Source: Hetaerina americana
Taxonomy: Eukaryota; Arthropoda; Insecta; Odonata; Calopterygidae
Direction of reading: 5' to 3'
Length of the DNA stretch: 64,000 bases
NCBI GenBank assembly: GCA_022747635.1
Contig: JAKTNV010000009.1
Span: 61,774,267 to 61,838,266 of the forward strand
A program made the translations under genes and the position numbers. The notes beneath the pieces are model-generated. The model did not search any database, was not told the DNA's origin, and saw nothing but the letters and a program-made list of their open reading frames with translations. Every line of letters starts with the position of its first letter. The stretch's first letter is position 1. Below, piece after piece: positions 37,201-51,221 of this stretch.

Positions 37201-40200
37201 TGCGATTGATACTGAACGACCTCAGTACGTTGATGCACCACAAAGAAGCCCAACATTCGAATGTAAAATCGGAACTAAGGCATCAATAAAAATTCTGAGT
37301 CGTTGTCTGATATCCTTAATGAGTTATCTCAGGATAATGACGCCATTTTATATTTCCGTGAAATATCAAGATGTGATTGCAATCGATTCGATATAAATCA
37401 GTGTCGGATATGATAAAATAGAGTCAATAGGTCAATTGTAATTGTGAAACAAACTCCGGGAAATTTAACCTCTGCATTTCCTAGACCAAAACCTAATACC
37501 GTAACTGGAATTTGGTGACGGAGCCGAACTATTCAGTGAAACCGATAGGTATTGTAATCGGTTAAATATGATATGGACTCTTCATTCCAACTAACTTTTC
37601 ACTTTTAAGACATATGGAGACCGTTTCTCAGTCCTGCAAATCCTACATCAGTCCTAATTTGCACATGCCGAACCTGCTGATGGTAATAAATGCTTAATTT
37701 CCTTTTACATATTGCGTGAATTACAAAGTTTTAATATTACATTTAATACCTCATTCAGAGAGCATGTAAATCGACTTTTAGCTTCGAGAAATGGGTCTAG
37801 CTTTGAGAAATGAGTCTAACATATTTAGTCTCTTATCAAAAAATGTTGCTAATACTACTTAAATAAAAATCGAGCTTGGTTTCAGTAGCGTATATAATTG
37901 ATTATTTCTGCAATTTTTAAGTGTACTTGTATTCCTCTGCAACTGAAATGTATCCTTTAAACATTATTGAGTGAATTTTTCAAGACAAATTTGCTATTAT
38001 TTTTGGTTTGGTTCCTCCATGAAAGAGTGAAATATGCCATTCTCGTGTCGTATTGGAATGATTACAGAAGGAAAATAAACATAACGATGGCCAAATTTTT
38101 TCTGCAAGATAACATTTTTGTGCTTCTAGGTTCACATAACCATCTTCTCTCTTAAAACTAAAGAGCAGTATATGCTTAAAATTAAATAAGTTATAAGTTG
38201 AGCGTACCCAAATAAATTCCATAATATTTTTTAGCACAGTTATTTTTTGTCTACATTTAAAATTCCTTAATAGAAAAAATACTTCTGTAACGTTTCAGCG
38301 TAATTCCTCGGGGAAAAAGAAATTTATAACTCTGGTGTTTTTTTTCCTTTTTATGCATTCAAAATGTCACTCTTTACAGAACAATAAAAGTGAAATAATT
38401 CGTGCAATGGTCATTAGTGTGCCACTTGATTTGGCTGATTGATTTCTTGATTGATTTCCCTACGGTCGCCAATTGCGCATCCTGAAAAGAGGATTTCTAT
38501 TCCTCGGCATACAGATGTCGTGGCATTCATTTGCCAGAATTCGAGTAAGAGTATTTGTGCAGTGACGCGATGCATGTTAATCGTTCCAGTCATTTAAAAA
38601 AATACTATTAGATAATATAATGAATGAATAAATGCAGCGGCTACCATTTTGTAACACTCACAAGTGAAGCACAATCTGCTTCCGTTGTTACTACGGTTGT
38701 CGTCCAGCTCTTAGCACCCAGCTCCGGATTTTAGCGTCAGCCATCATGTAGGCACTCCTCAAGCTCTAAAGCGATGTGTGGTGACGGACATGAAGCAGAC
38801 TTCCATCTCGAAAAATACACATTCACGCTATTCAAGCCGAGGAGGTCAGCGACTCGCGAAATTCACATCCCGTGGATAGCGCACCGATTCCCTCACGTAG
38901 TTGGTTATCTTCGTTTCCCCGAGAAAACCACACTTAATTCGTCCACGTTCTGGACAACAGCACGTTAGCAACGGTTAGTAAACAAAATTAATGACAATTG
39001 CATGTTCATCGTATATAATGTGAGAATTTGAAGGTAACCCTGATATGGAGGCCAAAAAGTTCAAGTACCATTCCAAGTATCTAATATTTCAGTAATAATT
39101 ACAAGTTAATTATAAACGTAACACGTTAAGCATAGAACTGGCTTCGATTTAGTATCTGAAATACAATTAGTTAGATAGTAAAATTGTAAGGTAAAAATGC
39201 TCTCTTTTCTTTCTGATTAGTAAACATTCGACTTCCCCAGTGAAGCCCAAGGAGTTAATACCGCTGAAACCTTCCTTAAATTCACCAGATATCCACATGT
39301 TTTATTTTTTAATCAGCTATATTATATAGTAAAATTACTCAAATTTTAAAAAATCATAACATATTCCAGTAGTTTTTTGGTTTAACACAGTATTTGTTTG
39401 ATTGAGTGAATAATAATCTCAATGACAACAGAAAAACAGCCTCAAACCCCGGCAAGCTACTCATTAATCAATCATAATAAGCTCTTATAAAAACCAATGA
39501 TATTCATGAGATAGCATCCGACCTCTTCATATTTTTAACATGAGAAACTTGAGGCCAAATTATAATCTACCATCGTAGTAAAAAAGTTTGGTCCATCTTA
39601 TTCAAATTAATAATAAATAGCTAATTAATAATATACTGCGTTACTGCGTGATAAAACCCCACTCAAACTGCATTTATTCCTTTACTTACTCGATGCTGCG
39701 AACAAAGCGAAGGACATACATCTTTTTTCAAAGAAACCGCGGGAAATGCCGCCACAGGAACATTTAACGAAGTCATTCACTATTGCGCATTACAATTTCA
39801 TAATTTAAAAGTGTAAAAATCATTTGCCTTTACCGGACTCCCCAATTTTTACGCTTTGAAATTGTTGCAATGTAGTAAATCTTTATTTACAACAGTATAA
39901 ATTTTGTTCTTCTCCTATGTAAATATCCTTTAATCGCATTGTCTTTTACACAAATGCTCCCATGTTTATTCTTAAATAAACCGAGGAAACTCGTACTTAT
40001 CTACATTTACTGCTACGTTTATTTAGTAACACTATCTCCAGATAACATAAGTATTAAGTGAACTAATGATTTCAAATTAATGACAAACATCCCCAATACC
40101 ATTATGATTCAAAATATCCTTTAGGCCTAATACTGTCCCAGATCTATTGCATGTTTTGACGACTAAACAGCGGTATCGTAAGAGGTTGCTAGGTAGCTGT

Positions 40201-40784
40201 TTATAAAACAAGAACGAGCCTCGCATTTGCGCTACGCAGTACCGTAATAGCGTCTCAGAATAGCTCCCGAATGAGGCCGCTGCATCAATTGCAGCACATA
40301 GTGAAGTACTACGCTGAAACGGTATTTGCGTTTATTGACAATTGTCGATAATACTATCTCCACGTTTCACATTGTGAAAGCGGTGGTAAAAACTATGGAA
40401 AAGGCGAGAAATCTCTTAAGATTATTGACGAGATGCTAATGATAACTAAAAATAGAGCCAGCTAATTGTATGAGGAAGAATCAAATTGTTTCAGGTTCCG
40501 GTTTGGTTTCAATTACGCGTTTATCGACCACGATATCACTTCTAATTTCAAAGCTGAAATAAGCCCTTACAAACGTCTATGTAAGTTTGGGACGCGTTCC
40601 AAAATTGGCCTCAAAACGCTTAATAGCGCCAGGACACTAGATCCTCGTTCCGCTTGGTTTAGTTTACAAGTACCTATGACAATGTACACGTTTTATATAT
40701 TTAAATAAACTCTAAATATTCTATCCACATTTGGCTTTCTTAAAGGTGATATATAAAATAATTTGTGGACTTTCAGGACTTAAA

Positions 40785-40870
40785 GAGGGCGTGGCAACCT
40801 AGTGGATTTATCGTTCGGCCGCTGACTGGAGGGACCGAGTGTGATTCTCGGCGACTTAATATATTCCCAG
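40785..40870 (+). repeat. tRNA-derived SINE head
   Basis: GGCGTGGCAACCTAGTGGAT followed by CTGACTGGAGGGACCGAGTG and TGATTCTCGGCG resembles a tRNA-like promoter region with a slightly decayed B box. Confidence 0.5.
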
Positions 40871-43800
40871 TTTACCCAAGCTTTCTTGCTTTTCGGACAT
40901 CAGAACTTACTAGGAAACTGAATGGTCATAGGAAAAGTAATTCGTCCTTGCAAGCACTCTGTCAGTGTGTGACTTTCACACGCCATAGTGCTTACTTAGA
41001 GGTTAATTCTAATCTCACCTATTAAAGTCAGGTTGTGTGTCATTAGTGTCTGATTGTACGTATGAGTTAGCCGATCAATTGTATTTCTTACTCTGGCTAG
41101 AGTCACACTTAACGTTTATAAGTGAAATTCTAAATATCTGGTGAAGGATAATATGTTTAATACTGATTTTTCAGTGGAGTTTTGCTCACCGGTGGTGTTA
41201 AGCACGGGAAATGGAAAAATAGCCCTGTCATTAAAGTAATTCTGAAGCACTATGGTGTCCGGTCGATGGGATTTCTTTCCCCAGGAGTACAATACTACGC
41301 AATGTTTCAAATTTATTGAGAAAGTTCAAGTGTACTCAGCTGCGCGTTTGGAATATTTATGCTAATGCTACAAATTACAAATTACAAATGGATCATTAAA
41401 CACTAAATCATATCATGAATGGAGGGGCAAGATTTTGATTTTTCCCAAAGTTAGCGTAAAAGTAACGCCATTTTTGAACTTATCACTGCTATAAGCTCGT
41501 TATTTCTGCATGAAACTTTCGCCGTCGGATGCAAGGAGCGAAATACTGCACGTTGTTTCTATGGTTAAGTTGCTTTTTATCTACGTCTGAAAAGAAATAA
41601 ATTCTATTACGGGTTTGTACCCATCTAAAACTCGGAATTGCAAATTATTTACTCACTCCTGAGGAAAAAAGAAGAAATGCCGCTGAAAATCAGAATGAAT
41701 TTTGAAATTTTTCACCTCAACATCCCGGACTCGGTGATGAGCAAATTTTTTTTAATGCATTTACTCAGATTTCGACGTTTGCAGAGGTCCTGGAAACTTA
41801 CTGTACGATAAACGTAATTGCGACAACCAATCTGATTTTCTCATTTGCCTCACATAAAAATCTACAAAATGCTCTTTGAAAAAGTATGAAATATGCAATA
41901 TCTTTCTAAACTTAAGCATTCCAATTTTTTTTTGGAACGAAATACTCCATTTGTAATAAGGGGGTTTTACTTCATTGTAGCAGACCGATTTTTGCGTAGA
42001 ATTTATTTTTTCTTTTGATAGGATATGAGCAAGCGATTACGTTGATCTCCCTGCCCTCTCCACGATACCATTGAAACTAATTCATGTCGAATTGAGATAT
42101 CCACGCGGCTCAACGCACTCCAAGAGGCGCGCGGGAAATATTCCTTCCTCCATACACCCTTGCATTCCTCTGCAAAGCTTTTAATTGTGGTTATGTCCCA
42201 TAAGAGTTAGCACTCATAGAGCCAGACTTGGATAAATTAACTCTTAAAGTAAACCCAGTGAGATATTAAATATATCTAACCGAAGTTAGTCCAAATTTAA
42301 AGTAAATAAATTTGTATGCATATAAACAAATAAAATATAGTTGAATGACATTTAATATATCTAATGAATACATTTAATAACTAAAATACATTTCAGTTAA
42401 ATTAAATCCGAATTAATTAATAATGGACTAATAAATTTAATTGAACGATAATTTTTAACTCCCGCTAAAACCAAAGTGTTAACATGCGCTAATTTCTCAA
42501 AAGAAAAAATTAATCTTTATAGTACTGACGGGAATAATATTTATTTAATTCGAAGTTTTTTCGAAAATTTTGTAAGTTTTAAAGTTTAAGTCATATCTTG
42601 ATGTTCTCCCTCGTTTTATCTTGCATAGGTACCGAACTAAGAATATCCGTATGGAGATCTCCTTTGATCAGACGAGTTAATTTTAATCTTTCAGATTTTA
42701 CACTAAAATTTTTCCAATGAAATAAATACGTCGCGTAGAAAATTTAAAAGAAAAATAAATTAATGAGTTAAGAGGCATTCAGAAATTAACATTTGATACC
42801 AATCTAAAATATTCTCAATGAGAATTTCCCTTTATTCTGACGAATCAACTTTTTGAGTGTTGATTTTTAAGTCAACTTTCCTAATAAATAAAGGCGTTGC
42901 GTCAAAAAGTTGACATCAAATTACATTAACTTGTTAATTTACTTGAGAGCTACCCGAAAAAATAAAGGATCAGCCCATGGTATTTACGTTTAATCCAAGT
43001 CTGCATAAAGTGCAATTCCTTCCCGAGCGAGAACGCGAAAAAAAGTCACGTAGAAATTTCCTGCCACCTAAAAGCGTGAAAGAGGCGTTTTTCCCACTGG
43101 CGGCATCTTGAATGAAGTTTATTTTTGGGGCCATCTCCCCACGCGTGGAGTTGGACGACGTAAATATTGTTCGTTTTTTCGAGGCCAAGATTAGTCAATA
43201 GTATTATGGTTGGACCACCACACATACACCCGCACCTATCGAAGAACAGGCACGGTTTTCAGTACATTGGAGACGCAGTTCTCTTTGCTGACCATTCAAA
43301 CAGAAAAGAATCCCGGTCCTAACGTCTTCCTTTCCTCCTTCAACCAGCACGCCTCTCTCTTGAGGCACCAGCTTTTGTATGGCATTCCCTGATAGTCATA
43401 TTTTATCGGTATTACCATAAAAAATCAGTTTGTGAATTATTTTAAATTTATGAAAAGGCGAGTTACCCCCTAAGTCGAGATCACGTCCAATACTTAATTT
43501 TAATATATTTTAAGACACTCAATAAGATGGCTGAGACCGAAACAACTTGGAATTTTATTTTTAGCGAATGATAATATCACATTTTTTATCTTCAGGAATA
43601 AATGGCTTTGCCATGATGTAAATTCAATATTTTTTGTTGAAGGAAATATTTATGTATTCCTTCAATGATGTCAAAAGCCATAACGAGTGCATAATTCAAT
43701 CCGAAGATTGTATCAATGCTACACCCTCCCCCCAATCTTCCCTTTCACATGCTAACTCCCTTGTGAATCCTGATAGAAGTCTCTTCACTTGGGCTACGCC

Positions 43801-43924
43801 CTCGGCATTTTGTGACCTTTCCTTATAATTTCCCTTCTAGTATGTTCTTAACATATCCATATTCCTCAAGGTGTGCTCAATCCACCTTCCACTTCTTTCC
43901 CTCAGCTGACTTATTCCTCGTTGT

Positions 43925-44140
43925 TCATTTCATCTGTTTCATTAAATTCAGCATCCGGTTTCGAATGCTTCCACTATTTTTTTCGGGTCTGCTTCCCCGA
44001 TGGCTCATGTCTCTGACCCACGGAATAGTAACACACTCCATACGAAAGTTTTCAAGCACTCGTTTCCTTGTTTGCAACAGTATATTCTCTGAGCATAACA
44101 ATCCACACCGCTTTATAAGCGCCTCTGTTAGCATCAGTAA
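43925..44140 (-). pseudogene. Possible LINE C-terminal fragment
   Basis: The minus-strand frame reads LLQTRKRVLENFRMECVTI, then VRDMSH and IRNRMLNLMKQMK. The layout resembles the post-RT region of RTE-type LINEs (KKRLVKTLIWSVAMYG, then ETW, then WRRM). The match is weak and could be chance. Confidence 0.3.
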
Positions 44141-44394
44141 TGCTGCTATGGGTGCCTTCTCACTCTGCAGCCATTAAGACACAAGAGACAGACTCCGTCC
44201 GTTCTCATTCCTCTCCTCTTTTAGCAATGTCTTGTCCCGGGTTTCCCCTTCCTAGTGCCATGATTTTATTTTTAATCATGCTCATACGATCAGTAAAATG
44301 AAAAATTTTTTGACAATCATCATCGATGGTCATCAGTTTATATTGGATTGTAGATTGTATGTATTTTACATAAAAAACCAAAAACACAGTATTC

Positions 44395-44655
44395 AACCCG
44401 AAGGTCGGTTTGGTAGGTGATGGTAGTTCACCCAGTAGTAAGCCCGACGGCGTGTGGAATTCACACATCAGGTTAGGGGAGACAGTTCCTTTCCCTGTGC
44501 CGGTTATGGTTTCCCAGGAAGATATAGTACCCGAAAATTCACATACATATAGCTTGGGTGGAGCTGCAGGGGCACAGAAATACTTACCCAGGCATCGAAC
44601 TCGGGCCCTCCGGTCAGTAGTCCAACGCTCTACCCCTGGACTACCGCGACCCACG
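44395..44655 (-). repeat. SINE family B, well-preserved copy
   Basis: From 44650 on the minus strand the head reads GTAGTCCAGGGGTAGAGCGT (A box) and GGGCCCGAGTTCGATGCCTG (B box). The body has CCGGCACAGGGAAAGGAACT and the 3' end has AAACCGACCTTCGGGTTGAA. Related pieces occur at 16146, 55197 and 60930. Confidence 0.75.
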
Positions 44656-47600
44656 TATCTTACATATTATCCAATGAAATTCTTCCATCGGCTCATCACG
44701 TCCGCTTTGATCTCTGTTAAACTTTACCCTAATCTGTCTCATCTTAGATCCATCTCTATAGTCATTGCTGTTTATTTCCATTAACTCATCCCGTCTTTAA
44801 ATGTGTTGATAAAGTTCTCCTTTCTCATGAAAGTTTCCATAACCCTTTACTTTCTTGTGCCACACTTCGTAAAACCTCTTAGACAGTGATGCTCCCTGTT
44901 CATTTGATCCTCATCATTTTATTTTCGAACATTTTTGCATAAAATTTAAAAAAAGCAATTTGGCACAATATATTTCGCCATCTTGGGCTATACTTCATTC
45001 CGCCGGGAATACGATAACATTTTTTCTAGACCTTGGTGATTGAAGTAGATTTGCGATTTTTTACGCCAGAGTCAAAACTCCTTCCAATCATTTTTAAAAA
45101 TTTTTCACAAACTATACGAAACCATAGGAACGTGCTTAATTCTGCTGCCCCTGACCGGTTTCATATGTCAACACTGCGTTAATAACACGTCTCGCCAACC
45201 AATGACCGCTTTAACATAGGAATGGCGTCACGATGCTGACGTTACGCGTTCGCCTACGTCAACACAGAGAGCTCGCTCTGAACCAGTTCTACAACCACCT
45301 TTCCTCCACAGCGCATAAATATTTCTCTGAATTTCTCTTCCCGTTTAACATCTTCTATGAATTAGTTTTGGTAGGTTTTCAGCGATATCGTCCTCAAATT
45401 CTTAGTCCTTCCTTCAATATTGCATAGAAAAACTGCAGTTATCAACCTCATCTACAGGCTCTTTAATTGCCAATTAATTTTATCTTCATATAACTCTGTG
45501 GTGCCTTCAAACTACAGGTTCCAGTGTAAGGTCAGGAGACGTCCGGTTTCCGGGCATGGCCACTTTTTAAAAGCTCCTGGGAACTTATGATAGTGATTTG
45601 GATTGTTTCTGGCAAGTTTTCATGCAAATAAAAGTATGGGCTAACCTAAGAACTCGCGTAAATATAAGAATTACTTATATGAGAATTACTTTGTGCGTAT
45701 ATTCAAATTTAATTATCTTTATCCTAATAATAATATCAATAAAGCACAGAGTAACTAGCTACTACTGGTCAATAATGTTATTATTCATTGTCAATGAGTA
45801 GCGTAGAACATATTGTCCACCTGAAAGAATAGTATGAAAATCCTAGCTGGTTTTTATTTAATTAAAGCAAACTTAATGTGAATTCTAACGCGTTTAAACT
45901 CACATCGTCAGATGAAAGGGGATTTTCAACCAATTTGAGTCTTAAGGAGCGAAAACGAAATAACGCAAACTTTACAATAGGTACTCCTACTTTATCCACG
46001 GAAACTTAACAGTCGTCAATTTCTGTAATGATTCATTTTTCTTAGATAAATGGACACACTATTTACATGATTTTTTAACGCAAGAGACTTGAGTATTAAC
46101 CTCCTTAGGTTAATTCTGGTTTCATTAAATTTATCGATCTTTAAATTTCGTTTTTTCTCAGTGAATTCCATTTAACTTGACTGCGTCCACTTATATACAC
46201 GTATTTAACTTCCTCAAGTCTGGTCCCGTCTTTCTGCGGAACTCTTCGTCCGATTCCTCCCTCCTTAGAGGTAACTTTCTCCAGTGACATTCATGTTCAT
46301 TTTCAAGCCATCCAACAGTGTTTTATGTGATAACCCCGATTTCTGCTCCCATCTGGTTCCTCATGCTAAATTTCTTTGGTATTTGATCATTTTCCTTCTT
46401 CGGTGCATGCCCGGCTCTTTGTATTTTAGAAATGTAGATATATCTAATGACATCTGGTGGCCAGAATGCCCTGAACATCTTAAATGATATCGTCTGAACC
46501 AAATACCTTGAGCTTATAAAAATTCGTTAATTTTTGGTCCATAGATTTTTCTCATGATTTGCAACTTCAATGTGCGCAGATTTTTGTCATTATTCTAATT
46601 ATTCGTCCATATTTCTCAGCCTTGTGTCAATAATGACCGTTTGAGTTATCTATATAGCAGAAATATAGGTCATATGTACAAGGACATTTTTATATACGCA
46701 TGCTTCAATAAAGGACTACACGAGCTGAGCAAAGGTTTCTCAGTTAGCGATTAGTGTATCGTAGATAGTGATTAAAACGCCTCCTTCCGAATTCGCTGCA
46801 TTCACCCAGGGGGTGATTTCCATTGGGGTTAACTCGTGCGTCACCTCGAGTCAAGTTGCGTGGGCTCGCATCGACTCAGGCGTGAACCTCAAATGAAAAA
46901 ATCAAAGCTGCGCAAACTTCGGTGCGCGTAGAACGCCAGAGATAGTGCAGGGCGGCCTTTGAACCCTATAAGTACATTCTGCGGGTAAATATGTACAACT
47001 GTTTTAAATGAGTCGGATGATATTGGTATTTTATGCATCCCTTTCTGAAGTGACAAATTTTCATTCATGGTATAAAATTTCAAAATACGTATCTTTTAGG
47101 TCTCAATTTTTTTACAGATTGTATCATTTGTGAGAAAAATGTGATTTACCTTTTTCGACAATGTACCATTAATTTTTTTCTGAAATCAATTCTGCATTTT
47201 ACGTCACAGGAAATTTACAGTAATGTACGATATTGTTCAAATGAATTATTTTGCTTAATTCTTAATTAAAATGCATATTAGCGGACTAATTTTAATTTAC
47301 TGATTTATAATTTTAAATAAATATACGTTTCTGAAACTTATTTGTCACTCTTGTATTTTGCGCGTTAAATAAGTAAACAATGAGTCATAATTAGCAGAAA
47401 TAATGTCATACGAATCAATAATAATTACTATTAACAGCAATCTATCGGATAAGGTAGGTTTTCGATGGACATAATCGCTGCACCTAGAATTCACTTGCCT
47501 CTTCTAAGAAAACACAATCGGGCATCCAACACCAAAACAAGCCCCTCTTCAATTGTGCCTATTTCATCCCTCCCTTCATATACGAATCGATAGTCACCGA

Positions 47601-47864
47601 AAAATAATAATTGGTTTCTCATCTTTTCAACGATAGTAAAAATTAGCGAATGAATGGAAAGCGCATAAAAAAATAATGACATTGACAAAACACCTAAACC
47701 TGGTCAAAAACTCAACCATTTGAGTATAAATATAAAACATTTCTCGGAAAATTCCTCATAGGAAGAAAATTGATAATGACCAAGCAGAAAAAATTATTTT
47801 ATTTACCATGCATTTTATTTCCTTCATTGAGAGACGAAAACTTTGAAAGGGATAACCGAATAGT

Positions 47865-48890
47865 CGTGTTGGAAGGACTGGTGAGTTCTGATGAGCCCTA
47901 GAGATCGAGGGGTAGGATCCAGACGATAGGTAGTCCGCGCAGTGTCTAGTCCTCTGTGAGGAGGCTGCAAAGGCGTATGACCCAAGTGGTGTGGCCATTG
48001 AGTGATGGTGTTACGTTAAAAATACTATTAGAAACTGTGAAAGGGCACTCGATTCCGAGAATACCAGATGAGCAATATAAAGACAATGAGTCCTGGCAAC
48101 TATGGGACTCGGCCCAATCGGTCGTGTCCGGCAGTGAGATAGGCAAAGCTTCCGCCGTCGTCATCTAACGAAATCCTTGTAAAATGAAAGAGACAGAGAC
48201 GGAGAAGAGAACTGAACTACTGAGAATAGGGACTTGGAATCTTCAAGCGATGTTGAAGGCAGGAAAATTTTAAAACAAAAAGCGAGAGATGGAGAGAGGA
48301 AGTGATTTTTAGACCTGTGCGAGATGAGATGGAGGGATAGCGGGGATTACTGGAGTACAAGAATTCTATTATTAGAAATAAAAGCTGAGTTAAATTTTGA
48401 GGAAGGACGTTAAAAAAGGCTCGTTTAAACTTCGATATGGACCTTTGTTTTGTACGACGCGAAAAATGATTGTTGAAACAAGATGATAAGCGCAGATTGT
48501 AGGGTTTTTAAATGTAGTTGTGGAGAAGGATGGGGAAGGTGAAAAAAAATAAAATGAAAGGAAAGCAAACGAGAGAGAACTGATGGGGGAGGAGTGATTT
48601 GTTGGGAGAATCCAAAGGAAACAGAAAATATGGATGCCGAGCATTTTGATTAGCAATGGGATGTTAAAGATTCTGATAGAGGGGAGAATATTAAGAAAAT
48701 GATGAAGGAGCAGGAATAGGATAGGAATGTTGGACGGAATGATGGAAGGAAGAAAGTATATGGAATTGAAGAGGGGTGGGTTTGTTGCAATGTAGGATAT
48801 TAGGTTGGGTTTTTAAAGAGAAGCAGGGAATTTTCGCTATACCTTTTCTGGGTTATATCCAGCTAAAATCTAGCTTAATCGGTATATAAT
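47865..48890 (+). pseudogene. Internally deleted RTE relic with 5' leader and 3' end
   Basis: The leader (47865-48180) matches the plus-strand RTE leader, for example GGTAGTCCGCGCAGTGTCT and the ending GCTTCCGCCGTCGTCATC. It retains part of the endonuclease (GAATAGGGACTTGGAAT; GATAGCGGGGATTACTGGAG), then jumps near 48400 to the C-terminal domain (GACGTTAAAAAAGGCTCG). It ends near TAGCTTAATCGGTA. The whole reverse transcriptase is missing. Shared variants with the 19.0 kb copy suggest one older subfamily. Confidence 0.8.
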
Positions 48891-51142
48891 CGATGACAAT
48901 AATAATATCCGAACAATATTAGCGGTATGTCAATTCATCGTACGCCTTAAAAATCATATCTGTAAATTCTTCGCCACTGCAAAGGTAATGGACTCATTTT
49001 AGCACTAATGACCAATTACAACATGAATTACCTTGAATATCCCCTTGCTTCAAAACAAGCATATTGTGCACGGTGCTTAACGGCGCGAAAATCCTAAAAT
49101 CCACGGACTGACAATTGGGATTTCAGTATTTCACTCCAACAACTCCCCCTTTCTCGATAGTCGCCGTCTGGGAGTGCTTGCGTTAACGACTGCCGGCTAA
49201 AAGTAATAGCGGAATGATTCAATTGAGGAATTGGTGTTAGAACCATCGTTTGTTCTACTTGTACAACGCACCCTTGTGGGAAACCGGATAACTCTTTATC
49301 CATTCGTTTCGCCAGAAACTGCTTAGAACCTGCTCGGGCTTGAACTGCAACGACACATGTCCCAGTGTTCATAACCAGCAAGCATATTTCATGTAGTACA
49401 GCTCATTTACTTGCACCAGTAGGTACTTTAAACGACATGCTTGATTTGAGTGCTCCCTGCGTTGATGCTTGAAGCACATCGCGTAGATCATTAGCAATTC
49501 ACAATCGCATAACATTAATCGTAATAAGTGGCATTAAAAACGTCACCGGTTCTTATATAATAGGAAAGCCATCTTCAGTTCAACTATCAAGACTTTTACA
49601 AAAAATCAATTCGATATATTCTCGATAAAATAAGTAAAAAACCAACATTTGCGCAACTTAAGATGCAACCTCATACTTTCTTGAAATGATGTTCAATGGA
49701 CCATCAGACATTGCGAACGCGTGGAAAATGATCTTGCACAATATTTTCCAAAAAAGGATAAACTAATAAATTTTGCTCTTCGTCAATAATTGTTTCTCTG
49801 TGTTTTGTACCCACGTTCAGAAAAGTAAATGAATAATGATAGTGTCAACTTGAAGAGCACCGCTCGTAGAGTAACATTTTTGTGTGATGACGGGCAATCC
49901 CTCTGCACGTAAGATACGAGTGTGGCAGATGCTACAGGATAACGCATTTTTTTCCTTAGAGTGCTCCAATGGCTGCGGAGTATGCATGCAGCTTAATCTT
50001 CAAACTTTTAAACGATGATTAATTTAGTTAAAGAAATATCTACAGGTATTTGATAGCGTTCGGATTAACTGCTGATGTTATACTAAATGCGTGGCATCAA
50101 GTTTATTATTTAATCGATGTCACCAATTCACCAGTCAGGCAAATGGTAAATAGCAAACAAAAATCAAAATTCCGTAAAAATATCATGACATCACAAAACA
50201 CTTGCATATGTCAAGGAGTAACACAAATCTAAACGCAATTACTTTGGCAATTTTAGCAGTCATTATTAAAACTGTATTTTTCACGTTACGTTTTTTCATA
50301 GAATATTATTTGGATGTTGGCACTAACACAGTTTACCTCAGGTGTGTACATGCATGTAAGCATGTCACCAACCTTCTTAACTAAGCGATTGCTGTACAAG
50401 TATATGTAATTAAAAATATAATTTCAAATGTAAATCATAATTTTTTCCAATTTTTTAAATTTATTTTCCAATTTAGCACCCATCATAGAGTAGTTATACC
50501 AATGGGAAGACAAGTTTCTTTTTATAAATGGAAACTACGCAACTCCGAAATTTTCCCATTTTCAAATGACACCTGAAAATAAAAATTCTTGAAAAACTCT
50601 TGATTTTATAGCGAAGCTTAACTTAACACCGGCCTATGCTTGACCGGATGCTGGTACGCAAAATGTGCTTCACTTCTTAACAAGCCGAAAGATACGTATG
50701 TTAGCAATTTTTCCTTCAGAACTCCAACCATTTCTCCCCGCACACCTAGTTTCGCCATGCAGACGCCTCCCTTTTCTTCTGTTAATTTTCAGATTAAACG
50801 ACAGTGAAATTGAGTCAAATTACGAGATATATAATAATCTCGAGACTAACAATTTATTACTTTTTTAGTCCCTGGAAATATCTGTTGGCCCCCCTATCCC
50901 ATGAGATCCCTTCAAGTCATACATGATTTGCCATCGAGTTTTCCTAAGACCCAACCACCTGAGTCGACACACGCACTCATTCTAGTGGCGGGAATAAAAG
51001 CCGTGAACTTTGGGTCAGCAGGCAATTGCTCTTTTACCAAATAAAATCATCTGGCTATTGTTAGAAAGTATTAGTGTAATATAATGGAAAATAACTCCGT
51101 AGAAAATACACTTGAAAGTTAATTTACCTCCAAACTTTTCAG

Positions 51143-51221
51143 GTTATTCCATTCTCTTCGCATTCCTGTCGGCTTTTTCATGGCTCAGCGTGATGTGCTT
51201 CGATATTTGGTGGACTTTTGG
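51143..51221 (+). CDS. Methuselah-like receptor, exon with TM3
   Basis: This 79-bp exon encodes TM3, residues about 172-196: a hydrophobic run from YSILFAFLS to SWLSVMCFDIWWTFG. The WLxVMCFDIWWTF string is a strong Mth-family identifier and marks the inner end of TM3. The acceptor is CAAACTTTTCAG ending at 51142, with a good pyrimidine tract. The donor is GTAAGT at 51222, a consensus match. Entry is phase 1 and exit phase 2. The exon lies about 30 kb from the previous one, so it is easily missed by gene finders with short intron limits. Confidence 0.92.

Larger units (their letters stand above)
21197..51142 (+). other. Intron 2 (about 29.9 kb) of the methuselah-like gene
   Basis: This is a phase-1 intron with donor GTAAGA and acceptor AACTTTTCAG. 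It contains a small retroposed element at 21.6 kb, a dispersed repeat pair at 22.4 and 27.5 kb, a mariner at 25.0 kb, SINE pieces at 32.9, 33.9, 37.1, 40.8 and 44.4 kb, a LINE-like fragment at 44.0 kb and a deleted RTE copy at 47.9 kb. The long stretches 28.1-30.3, 38.9-40.7, 41.0-43.9, 45.0-47.8 and 49.0-51.1 kb hold nothing I can name. Confidence 0.8.

Noticed and set aside
44570..44655. Functional tRNA gene (also considered at 5960, 32900, 40790 and 53400)
   Set aside because: A and B boxes are present but no matching acceptor stem can be formed; each continues into a shared SINE body.
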